Origin: Arbacia lixula | Taxonomy: Eukaryota > Echinodermata > Echinoidea > Arbacioida > Arbaciidae | Length of the DNA: 64,000 nucleotides | Assembly: GCA_963669155.1 (NCBI GenBank) | Contig: OZ022581.1 | Location: forward strand, 16,765,527-16,829,526 | Direction: 5' to 3' | Part shown: in pieces, positions 25,248-36,000 of the stretch | Position numbering within the stretch: the stretch's first letter is position 1 | Layout: each line of letters begins with the position of its first letter | The notes under the pieces: generated by a model | Seen by the model: only the letters and a program-made list of their open reading frames with translations | Told to the model about the DNA's origin: nothing | Database searches by the model: none | Translations under genes and position numbers: made by a program

Positions 25248-25420
25248 CACTGTGCTCTTCAGAGATACGTGATATCGCGAAATACGATCTATCTTGAGCC
25301 AATGTTGCGTCTAAATCTGACGGTTTCTCCGTTGACGTTACTCTTTCTTCTTTCCCCGGCAAAAATTTTCTTCCGTTAGGTTTGTTGACAAAATAGCGGC
25401 TGCAGCGCAGCAGCCAGCTG
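25248..25420 (-). other. candidate 5' UTR exon and promoter of the TP53INP homologue
   Basis: On the minus strand a strong donor follows base 25248 (CACAGTG then GTGAGTT). The upstream sequence has more GC and CpG than its surroundings. A perfect CRE, TGACGTCA, lies just beyond the proposed exon near 25428. The first coding exon of TP53INP has an acceptor shortly before its ATG, so an upstream non-coding exon is expected, and this is the best candidate. Exact transcript start unknown. Confidence 0.4.
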
Positions 25421-25449
25421 ATTCCATGACGTCATAATAACAAACCGTC

Positions 25450-28400
25450 GTAGTATGCACGATGAGCCTGAATAGACCTTTCCATTCCATACGCAGGGAG
25501 GCTCAGCTTATTTTCTCAGGCTTAAAGGTTTCTTTTATGTTCATTCCCTTCTTCTTGTTGAGATGTTCCTAAATACCTCAAACAGACAATTCAATTTAAT
25601 GCATTTAAAGCATCAATTTATCACTACAATGATATTCGCAGGCAAAGAAAGGAAATTCAAAAATTCTTCACCGCAGGGATGTAGCGGTTGGAGATGGGCT
25701 TATGAATATTCATAAAGAAAAAACAGCTGGCCGTCGGGCTATGCATACTGATTAGGCGTCAGCGAATAGTACAATGGCAGGCACATCGTATAGATTATTC
25801 CTCATGCAAATGAATGTTTGATTATTTTAATGATCGGAAAGTACAGCCGCGAGAGAGAATTTACAACAAACACACACAAAAAAAAAAAAACGCTCTCATT
25901 TTCATTTCCATTCCGAAGAAATCATTGTATCGCGTCTGTATGGCGTAATTACGGAAACCTTCATTTCCATTGCCTGTTCCGTTGTTAGCTATTCTTTTCT
26001 TTTTATTGTCTTCTATAGAAAAAAAAAATACACGTTACTTCTAGGTGGGGCAACCCGCTCAATAGACCGGTTTACTAATGTAGACAAATTTATGGATGTT
26101 TCTTCCCTCGGGGCCTAGTAACGAGTTACCATTAACCTATACCTAACAATGGTATTTCAGTACTTGGAATCCACTTTGCATACATTAGTTGTTGCTATGT
26201 CGAGCAACCCTCGGGCAAACTTTCCGGTTGTCAGGGGCACCCTTTGTTAAACTGTTGGTTTTTCTTTATGTTAGTAACCGGTCAATTCACTGTGTTCGTA
26301 ATCTATTCACAACTTTCGCCCTAATAGACCATTTTCATTATGTAGGCAAATTTTATTCATGTAGTTCAAACAATACTTAACTAATGGTAGCCCCATAGCT
26401 TGTACGAGGTTTCTCCAAGTAGCAACAACTAGTAGATTCAGAGTGTGTTCCATCCATTCAAATTGAATCACGAAATTCAGGCGAATGTAATAATGCGTCA
26501 CTAGGCAGTTATAAGGAAAGATGAGAATACATTACGAAAAACGATTATTACGTAGTGACGCGTTCAGACACCTGTATCTAAAGTCATTCTTGTAAATGAA
26601 TGGAATGACTCAGAATATATTAGAAATGTTGCTAGTCGGGCAAACCTCAGACAAGAATTTTGGTTACCAAAACCAGGGATGTGTCATGGAAGGATATGAA
26701 GCAACTTTCTTTCTTTGAACCCATGTGCCAAGCCGCTGAAAACTTATGGTGTTCTCAACAGGTGCTGTTCCGGTGTTTGAACAATTATGAACATGATTGT
26801 GTGGCAACGGCTTCTCAGAGAGAACAAAAGAAATGTACAGTCTCATTTCGCTGGTCCCGTTCTGTTAATGGCATTAATACTTCCATGAGCACAACAGGTA
26901 TCAGCAAACACAAATAAACAAGTTTTAAAGTAAAATATCTCTGCTGCACGCAAACACACACAAACGCCGTTAATGATAATACACAGCTTAATATATCATT
27001 TTGAGAGTGGTTGAATCCCCCAAATGCACAAGATGTCGGAAAGTGAAGAAATTGGTCAATTTTGTAAGTAATACAAATAGCTTATATGTCTGATTTTTTT
27101 ATGATTCCTCCATACTTTTCGAAACAAAAGCAGAGTATTAGGATCTGTCATTATCTGTCGTTAACTTCCTTATAGTTTGCAAACGACATCAGCTAAATGT
27201 CGGCTCGGCACATGGAACATCAAAGCATTGTCATGATTATGGAATTTTTTTGACATTCATGAGCACGCTCTAGAACCCATACAGATGTTTGAATGTATTA
27301 TGCTCGAGTTTATACTCCTTCCTAACATCTCCCTGCCAAAACTATCGTTTTCAGCAACAGCCTGTCTCTACCCATACACATAGACTGACACAAACACTTA
27401 CATACACAACACACATTTACGTCTATAGAAAGCACAACACTTTGCTATACAGTAGGCCCTACAACCAAATGAAAATAACAAATATTTTGTAGACTGTGAC
27501 ACATTTGTTTGAAACAGTGCAGGAACGATTCGAAATCTTCACTACAACAGTTTGGTACCAGCGATATATTTTAAAAATAGTAGGCATATTTTGAGACATA
27601 TTTCTTTATTGTTTTCAAATAAAATATCGTGCATTCTTTTTATCATATTGCAAGATGTTTATCATTTTATTTGTGATAAACTTTTTGTCAAAGTCCTGGT
27701 CAGTTTTTGATCGCGGTCCTTATTCGCATTAGCAAAATACCACACACTCGGCTCTTAATGGGCATTGTACATAATCTCGAGAAAATAGTTGGAAATGGCT
27801 ATAGTTTATCACTTAAACTACCTCTTCCCTCTGAAGATTCCTTGGATGAGCAGTCTTAATGACGGGACTGTCCTGGTAACATAAACCATGAAATAAAAAC
27901 GAAAGTGAGAATGAATCATTGGTAAAAGCGTCGATTAATTTATCAATATTCAGACAACTGAATGAGTGAAAATCACAAATTTCAAAATATGATTTTCTGT
28001 TATCGCTCATTGATTTGTCTATTTATTTTTTTCTTCCACGCGAAACAGGCTGTGCTATTAATGTTGGATGTCAATATCATTTATGATAGAACATTGCAGA
28101 ATTTCTCGGAAATAAACGTTTTTATTCATAAGAGCCGAATTGCACCAAATTTTACCTTTATATCAGATTTAATTCAATCTATATCAAATTTAATTCAATC
28201 ATGATTTATCTAGACATCATTTAAAAGTAGATCGAGGTAAAGCATGAACATTAAATGGCAACGTATCACATGTGAAGTGTCAATTTAATTTAATGTGGAT
28301 TATAATCAAACGTTAAATAATTGTTTACATGGAAATAGCCAGTGAGAATATATAGCATGATACACCCATTCCTTTATCACTAGCCATCATGAAAGGCCGG

Positions 28401-28700
28401 CAAATTAATTTAAATCGTATTCAATCACATTTCCTACTCGCTCATATACTGTATAGTACCTCATATTATTATTTGCTAATCTATCTCTGTCGATGTGACT
28501 TATCTATACATTTATCATTATTTGTTTATGATATCTTTCTATAACTATAACGTATATAGATAGTCATAAATATGTCCACCCACCCATCTATCAATATATA
28601 TTTTTTCATTTATTTATCTATATATCACTAACTAAATTGATCAAGGGCTCTTAACATAATGCTATCTGTAGCCATCATTTTATCTATATACATCTATACA
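25450..28700. other. intergenic region with one repeat copy
   Basis: No gene recognised. It contains repeat D copy 1 (26690-27308) and, at 26060-26380, an imperfectly repeated motif (AATAGACC, then TGTAGGCAAATTT). Confidence 0.5.
26690..27308 (+). repeat. dispersed repeat D, copy 1
   Basis: About 620 bases that match 62443-63005 in reverse orientation. Shared blocks include ACTTTCTTTCTTTGAACCC, TCTCAACAGGTGCTG, AGAGAACAAAAGAAATGTAC, CTTCCTTATAGTTTGCAAAC and AGAACCCATACAGATGTTTG. No intact long frame. The family is unidentified. Confidence 0.75.
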
Positions 28701-28719
28701 AGTATTTATATCTGTGTAT

Positions 28720-28987
28720 TTCCACAACGTACCGCGTAGAGTATGTTTACAAACTACCACGACCCGGAAGTAAACCTTCAGTTTCACACGGAAGTGCGGG
28801 GATTCAACTGACCACGTCAACAAAGTTTTCAGCTGCAAAAACTGCGGCGTGTGTCTGTTGAAGCTTCTTTGGCGCGGGCAACTTCGGCTTGCCGACTTGC
28901 ATTGACGTGACGTTGATGCAATTCTACGTGTTGGAGAGCTGACTGGTTCGGTGTTGGTGTCCATTGATCATCAAGTTGGTGTCGTAG
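28720..28987 (+). other. candidate 5' UTR exon of the C19orf12 homologue
   Basis: A GC- and CpG-enriched segment ending at a donor near 28987 (GTCGTAG then GTATGC). The first coding exon of the C19orf12 homologue begins within an exon whose acceptor is at about 33052 (TTTTCAACAG), so a separate upstream exon is expected. The segment contains GACGTGACGTTG. If correct, the Penelope-like element sits in the intron between them. Confidence 0.4.
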
Positions 28988-29381
28988 GTATGCATTCATA
29001 ATTTACATTAATGAATAGTCGATGAGAGTAGTAAGCTCAAAAGGGAGAACAAGACGTACCGCAGCTGTGTGCAGTGAGCGTCAATTAATATTGTTGATAG
29101 TTTGTGAAAAACACAAGATGCACCGTCATGACCGTGTAGAGATCCAGACTACGTGAACACGTTTCACCAGACACGTATTCGTTGACTTACCGTGCCCGTA
29201 CTAGGCCCGTGGCCGTGGTACATATTGCTATTTCATAGTATTAATGTCACTGCCTAGACATTTGGACATGCTGATTCAGGGTTTCAGGCAGTGTGATTGT
29301 AACTAAATAGTTTGTGTGGAGGAGGTTGAGTTACTGTGCTGTGAATGGTCATGACTATTGACATGATTGAGAAGAGTGGAC

Positions 29382-31738
29382 TAACTGAGATATTAAATGT
29401 TCTTTGAATGTTTCCATGGTGAGAGTGTACTAATAAATACTATTTAGAAAATAGCAAAACTTTCGGTAACACCATGTGGTTGTATTCTTTCGGATAATTG
29501 GCCCACTTATGGGGTGAAGAAAGGAAAGGAAAGTGAAAAGTGAAAAGGAGAGGTGAATTTTTATATTTTATAACACTTACACAAGACTATTTTTAGCTTT
29601 AGTTTTCGGTGTTTTAAACCGAAAATAAATGGGATGGAATGGAGGTAGAAGAAGAGGGTGGGTGTTGATGAAAGTTGTGAACTAGTCACAAAGTAGTGAT
29701 AAAGAGAAAAGACAAGAAAAGAAAATGAGAAAGGTGTAGAAAAGTTATAGTCAGTTCTGCAACTAACTATAGATTTCTTTCAAAATCTGAAAGAGGGAGT
29801 ATCTCAACGCAATTCAAATCTGTCCTACAGATACGCTTGTCAGCTTTGATGTTGAATCTCTCTTCACCAATGTTCCTGTTTCAGAAGCCTGCAGTATCAT
29901 CCGACAGAGACTAGAGGAAGACGACGCCCTACCAGAACGGACAGCTATGTCTCCAGAGCACATCCAGGATCTACTTCTCACATCCCTCAACTCGACTTCA
30001 TTCCAGTGGCGTAACTCTTTGTACAAACAGGTTGAAGGAGCAGCAATGGGGTCACCTCTCTCCCCCATCGTCGCCAACATCTACATGGAGGAATTTGAGA
30101 CAGCAGCACTTCAAACATCGACTCTCTGCCCCAAATTATGGGTTAGATATGTTGATGATATTTTCGTCGTGTGGCAGCACAGCAGAACTGATCTCCAGGA
30201 ATTTCTTTACCATCTTAATCACAGGCACCCAAGCATCAAGTTCACCATGGAGATAGAGCAGGATCTTTCCATCCCATTTCTAGACGTACGCATTACAAGG
30301 ATAGCTGAGGGAAAGGCATCACACCAAGTCTACCGGAAACCGACGCACACGGACAGGTACCTCAATTTTAAATCGTTTCATCACCCTTCTGTTTTACAGT
30401 CAGTATCCAGTACTCTCATCCGGCGAGCACACGACATCAGCGACGAGGAACACCTTCAACAAGAGCTTCAGCACATCAAGACAGCGCTCACCAGCATCAA
30501 CGGATACCCTCCTCGAAAGGTGAAGACATCTCTACCTCGTCCGCGCACTCCTGCTCCGCCACATTTAGCTTCAGTTTTTCTCCCTTACATAGGACAAGCT
30601 TCTCACAAGATTCAGCGGATTCTCAAGAACGTCAACATCCAGGTCAGGCACCGATCTTCAGGTAAGCTGCACTCCAAGCTCTTCACCCACAAAGACAGGA
30701 AGCCGCCGGACACTCAACCAGGAGTCTACAAGATACCTTGTGAATGCGGTCAGTTCTACGTTGGAGAAACCGGAAGAAGCCTTAGGACCAGACTCAAGGA
30801 ACACCAGACCAGCTTTAGACGGAACGAGTGGGAGAAATCAGCTATCGTCAAACATGCTCAGCAACAGAATCATCGCATCGACTGGTCCAACGCAGAACTC
30901 ATCACATCCATTAAGCACTGGCACACCCGGCGCGTGAGAGAAGCCATCGAGATTCTTCAACACGACACGGTACCACAGGAGAGCGGACTTGTGATCAATG
31001 ATATCTGGATGCCACTTCTTCACCATGCACACCGGCAGCACCACCACGCACAACGCACACGGGACGACGACCTACCCGAAAGCTCGGGGAATTGAATATG
31101 CCGCACTTTCGCGCCGTTTCACGCTCCAGTGCACACCGCGCATTCGCGCCGCACTTTCGCACCTATTCAGCTGTTTCACGCTCTAGTGCACACAGCACAT
31201 TCGCGCCGAAACGCTCTATTCTTATTGGCTGATTTCGGACACTCTCGGGTTATTTCGGATCCCTTCGGATCACATAAATACCCGGCGCGCTCGTTAGTTT
31301 CTTCGAGTTATTCTCCGGATGACGGACAGAGCACACTGCCCGAAACGTCGAGACTGATACTCCCTCTTTCAGATTTTGAAAGAAATCTATAGTTAGTTGC
31401 AGAACTGACTATAACTTTTCTACACCTTTCTCATTTTCTTTTCTTGTCTTTTCTCTTTATCACTACTTTGTGACTAGTTCACAACTTTCATCAACACCCA
31501 CCCTCTTCTTCTACCTCCATTCCATCCCATTTATTTTCGGTTTAAAACACCGAAAACTAAAGCTAAAAATAGTCTTGTGTAAGTGTTATAAAATATAAAA
31601 ATTCACCTCTCCTTTTCACTTTTCACTTTCCTTTCCTTTCTTCACCCCATAAGTGGGCCAATTATCCGAAAGAATACAACCACATGGTGTTACCGAAAGT
31701 TTTGCTATTTTCTAAATAGTATTTATTAGTAACTGAGA
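29382..31738 (+). mobile_element. Penelope-like element with 376-bp inverted terminal repeats
   Basis: Inverted terminal repeats at 29428-29803 and 31356-31731 have equal length and look essentially identical, so the insertion is recent. They flank a reverse transcriptase/GIY-YIG frame truncated at its 5' end. The nine-base word TAACTGAGA occurs at 29382-29390 and 31730-31738 and may be the target-site duplication, leaving about 37 bases between the left copy and the left repeat, reminiscent of the short extension described for Penelope elements. The 3' non-coding part (31096-31355) has tandem-like TTTCACGCTC/GTGCACAC motifs. Confidence 0.88.
29830..31095 (+). CDS. Penelope-like reverse transcriptase/GIY-YIG endonuclease, N-terminally truncated
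   Basis: The frame is recognisable from 29830 (DTLVSFDVESLFTNVP, RT motif A) to the stop at 31095; the first ATG in frame is at 29947, giving 382 codons. Downstream are GAAMGSPLSPIVANIYME (motif B), YVDDIFVVW (motif C with catalytic YVDD, residues 68-71 counted from that ATG), IPFLDV, and HTDRYLNF of the thumb region. A GIY-YIG nuclease follows from GVYKIPCECGQFYVGETGRS (residue 259 on) with RTRLKEH. The N-terminal portion usual in this family, before motif A, is missing, and the frame abuts the left inverted repeat at 29803. The copy therefore could not make a full enzyme, although the remaining frame has no stop or frameshift. Confidence 0.9.
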   Translation, partial: DTLVSFDVESLFTNVPVSEACSIIRQRLEEDDALPERTAMSPEHIQDLLLTSLNSTSFQWRNSLYKQVEGAAMGSPLSPIVANIYMEEFETAALQTSTLCPKLWVRYVDDIFVVWQHSRTDLQEFLYHLNHRHPSIKFTMEIEQDLSIPFLDVRITRIAEGKASHQVYRKPTHTDRYLNFKSFHHPSVLQSVSSTLIRRAHDISDEEHLQQELQHIKTALTSINGYPPRKVKTSLPRPRTPAPPHLASVFLPYIGQASHKIQRILKNVNIQVRHRSSGKLHSKLFTHKDRKPPDTQPGVYKIPCECGQFYVGETGRSLRTRLKEHQTSFRRNEWEKSAIVKHAQQQNHRIDWSNAELITSIKHWHTRRVREAIEILQHDTVPQESGLVINDIWMPLLHHAHRQHHHAQRTRDDDLPESSGN

Positions 31739-31827
31739 CATGTTTAGATTTCTACTGAGTCAGACTTGAGTTGAGAATGAAGACAAAGCCAAGTTTTGTA
31801 CTATCATGACTATACTAGATTTACTAG

Positions 31828-31965
31828 ACCGAAAAAAATCAGTCTCTTTGTAGACTGTAGGATATTGGATCCGCTGAGATTGCATCTGGCTCCTCTGAAC
31901 ACCCTATTTGGGGTATGTCCAAAAATGTCATTTCGATTAAAGAATGCCCCGAATGAGACGGTTAT
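31828..31965 (-). repeat. dispersed repeat A, copy 2 (reverse orientation)
   Basis: Reverse complement of the repeat at 880-1015. It lies about 100 bases beyond the right end of the Penelope-like element. Similarity extends on both sides (for example AGGAATAACCGTC). Confidence 0.7.
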
Positions 31966-33052
31966 TCCTCTCTAGAGAGTATAGATTTACATGATCTAGT
32001 ACTACTAGAGACTGTAGAGTCTATCTACAGACACTGGTGAAACAGTCTGAACTGAGTCTGAGACGTGTACCAATAATATAATTAGTCAAAGAATTACAAT
32101 GTCATTATCAACGCTCAAGCCAGGCCTAAGTGCCTTTTTGTTATCTATTTGTTCAACATGTTAAAAGGTTAGACTTAGACTTAGTGTTTAAAAGTTGTTC
32201 TAAAAAATAAAGTCAAAGAAATGTCTGTTTATCAGACCAATATACACTAACAATTATTTGAGCAGTTGGATCTGTTGGAGGGAGGATTGTGATTTGTCAT
32301 GTTCCCTGACTGCCTGAACTGCCTGGAGGAGAGTGAAAAGAAGTGTATGCGTTTATTTTTAAAACTCCCAATTTCAACTGGGTAAACATATATCCTCAAG
32401 GAAGTCTAGATCTGATTAAGTAACTCCTGAAAATGTTTTAAAAAAAACACTAAAAGATATTTTTTAAAAATGTGTCATCACATACAGAAATTGAAGCTTC
32501 TAAACATTGGAAGGAAGAGGGGTACAGTCATTCTTTATACCTACATAGTACATGTACAATGAATCACTGATGGTGGACATGTGACCTGTCGGGTGCATTC
32601 TCCCACAAAATTATGAGCCAAGCTCAAACATCCCCAGCCCCATAGGTCCCCCACTCCCCACACACTGCGGTCTATGGGGTCCAATATCCAGCCATTTACA
32701 TTGAAACACCTAGGATAAAATGCCTTTATATTCTTCAAAGAATTGTACTTTATGGGTTACTATCCTCCTTCAGGAAGCATGACATATCTTTTTCCCCTCT
32801 CTTTTTGAGGATGCTTTTTGTGCCAAATCTGTTCTTTAGGCAGGCAGGCTTTATCAAGTTGATATTGCTGTAGATATATAAAGTGCATAGTGGAGGCAGA
32901 ACTTGTGAAAATATAAACTGCTTGCCTTACAATGCTGCTGTCACTCTCGAAGACCTCCCTAGATCTCTTTCTGCATAATACTAAGAACTTCGATTTTTTC
33001 CATATACCTCATTCACGCATTATATGTACTATTATCTTTGTATTTTCAACAG

Positions 33053-36000
33053 ACCCACACTGGTGAGGCAAAGTACAGGTTTTCTCCTAGCGGTGGTGAT
33101 CGGCAGAGAAGAAAAGACAACAGGATGCCTGTTTCAGCTGAAGAGCTGGTCAGACTTCTGGCTATTCTAGCCGAAGAGGAAAATCTGAAGGTTTGTACTC
33201 GTTGATGTATTTCAGGAATATAGAGTGTGGAATGGAAATAAAACGCCTTTAAAAAGGATGCAGATTGGAAGAACTTGGAGGAAATTTGAGCAACTTATAA
33301 GGAAACTAATAATCTTCATCACTGGCCTTGGAATCTTGTCAAGACAACATAGGGTCATTAAAGTTGTCCAATCGTCTCATTATCTTTCAAATAATTCCTA
33401 TTTCAAATTGATTGTTTTATTCCTCTTAATAAATACATGACTTTAAAGAAGTTAAGCTTAATGAACTAAAATGTGCAACCTGAATTTGTACCAATTTGTC
33501 TTTGGCCTATATCTGAAAATGTGTGTATTCAAGTCCAAATTCTGTGATTACAAACAATGCATCAGTCAAATCTGAGGCCATCACTTGACTTCATGTATTC
33601 TTGACTAAATGTATTTGCGCTTGGCTGAATTTTTGTTTGATCTTGTCCTCTTAAGATAAAGGTCAGATGCACTTTAACAATGGTGCATACTTGGCATAAA
33701 TATAACAATGAAGGTCAACCAGTTTCAGACCTCACTTTCATAATATGATAATGACTATGGCTACCTCAAACTCAACTACAATGCAACTACAGTACATTCT
33801 AGTCTTATCAAAAACTGATAGTACATGTACTGTACATGACCTCTCCATGCTATGTTTGATTTGATTTTTGTTTATCCGAGGATATGAAATGAAAACCCTG
33901 GACTTTGTCTTATACACTATGAGGAATATGAATTTCTGCTGCACGTGCAGATCTTTGCGAGGGTTGAATCATCCCGTAGATATTCATTTACATGACCTCT
34001 AAACATAAAAAAGAATTGGTAGTATCTGGTCTTACCTCTTTCTCTTTCCATTTTTTTATTCTGATACATGTAGGTAGACTCACCAGGTCTTTTGCTTTAT
34101 ACCTTGCCATGGATGTTGAATCCCATGACCTTTCTATTGTGTTCTTTTTACAATTTAGGTAAATTCACAGATTTCACACAATTCAGCATGCAAAAGCAAC
34201 TTCTTGCTGTATGTAGTATGACGCTTGTGTTATCAGTTCTGTCAAAAGAAATGAGTGATTTTAACAGTGAAATGATGTTTAGATGCACAGTGGGTCTACC
34301 ACATAATCAGAATGAAGAAACTGGTCATTATGACAAGTGGCAGTTACAACTGCTTTTACTTGAACATCCTATCAAAGGTTTTGATTTGGTCTACAGTGAG
34401 ATGATTCCTTCAAGGAAGCCTGAAATTATTGAAATCTGGATGGGATCCATAATCATGGCAGAACGGCACTCAATAGATTACCCATCCTGCTGTCTTTACC
34501 GTTATAACCTCTTGACCTCCTAAGTATTTCTGCTTCCCTCTTCTCGTCAGGTCACTGTGAAAGAAACGCTCAAAGGTGGCGCCATGGCCGGTGCTGGAGC
34601 GATGATAGGCGGAGTGTGTGGTGGCCCTCTGGGAATTGCAGTTGGTAGGTCTCCTTTCAAACTTTCTCCGCTGTTTCTTTCCTATTAAAAGAAAGGTTAG
34701 GATAAAGCTGTACATAGAGTAGCATTTTGAGCATAGGCTGGCAAATAGGGAAATATTCTTTGCTGCAAAAATGCCCAAAGATTAGCAGTATAGTGATGCT
34801 AAAATTTGTAAAAGCAACTGACACATCATGTTCTCATGTATAATGTACATCATCAACCACTACATACATGTACAGCAAGTGCTTTGTGTCTATTATGCAT
34901 TTAAGCTCTTATTGCATGCATTTCATTTGGAGCTATATGGGTTGTGTACATGTAGACCTCCGCTCCCAGTTGGATGTGGCTGCTATTGATTGTAAAATGA
35001 TAGTGAAGGAAGCACCTGTCTTATCATTCCATTCATGGTTACCTCTTTCATTCTGCCTAATTATTTATGTGTATACCCACAAATCTGCATGTAAATCTAA
35101 GAAAATAGACTTAATTACCGTATTTTCTGTATCCATAAAAAATTACTTCTTGTGCTTTTGAGGTTTTTTTCCCATGCATCTGTGTGTATTTGTTGAAGTT
35201 GTGCTGTACTGTAATGCAAACTTTAATTATATATGACAGCCTCCTCAAATCAAATTGCATGATTGTTTTAGTGCATATTTGATTTATGTAATGCTATACA
35301 TTAACAATCTCCTTTGCTTTTGCAGATTCATACACGAATGTGTAACCAGTGTCCAGTCAGATTTCTTCTTGCAAGTTTTATTTTGAAGTTAACCTTTCTC
35401 TCTACATTTGCATGATTTAAATGATGTTTTATGCAATTTATAATTTCTATTTTAGATTCAGATTTGGATTTAACTGTTTGCCCTTGTGAAATGATCATCT
35501 TGCTGTGCAACCCTTTGAATTATTTTCATTTTCCATTTCTTTTTTAGTTGCGTGAAAAGTGTACAGTTGTGCTCTTCTGGATTTAGTACATGCTTTCATT
35601 TTGTTGGTTACCTTTGTAATCATAGGAAGTGGTGCAAAGTGATGCTGTATGCACTGCATGCATCAGAGTTACAGTTCTTTCAGATGAAGTAAATTATATC
35701 TTTAATGGTGGTACTAAGTACTGTTACAGAATTGCTCTATACAGAATAAGCAGAAATTGTGTTTTCTACATTTGACTAGTCTTATTCTGTTTTTCTACAA
35801 TTGCATCTCATCTAACATCTCCTTCCCACCTTGCCTTGTGCTTCTCTCACGATTCCCGGCTTTGTTACACTAACCCTCCTGCACCTATGTGTCCCATCAC
35901 CTATAGGTGGCGCTGTTGGGGGTGCCCTCGGTGCCTGGATGTCCCACGGCAAATTCAAATCCGTGCCGGAGATTCTCTTTGCGATGGACCATGAGCAGCG

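Noticed and set aside
26660..26917. 85-codon frame with a similar 63-codon frame at 62736-62927 (minus)
   Set aside because: The similarity is explained by the DNA-level repeat D. Frames are interrupted differently in the two copies, so protein-level conservation is not supported.
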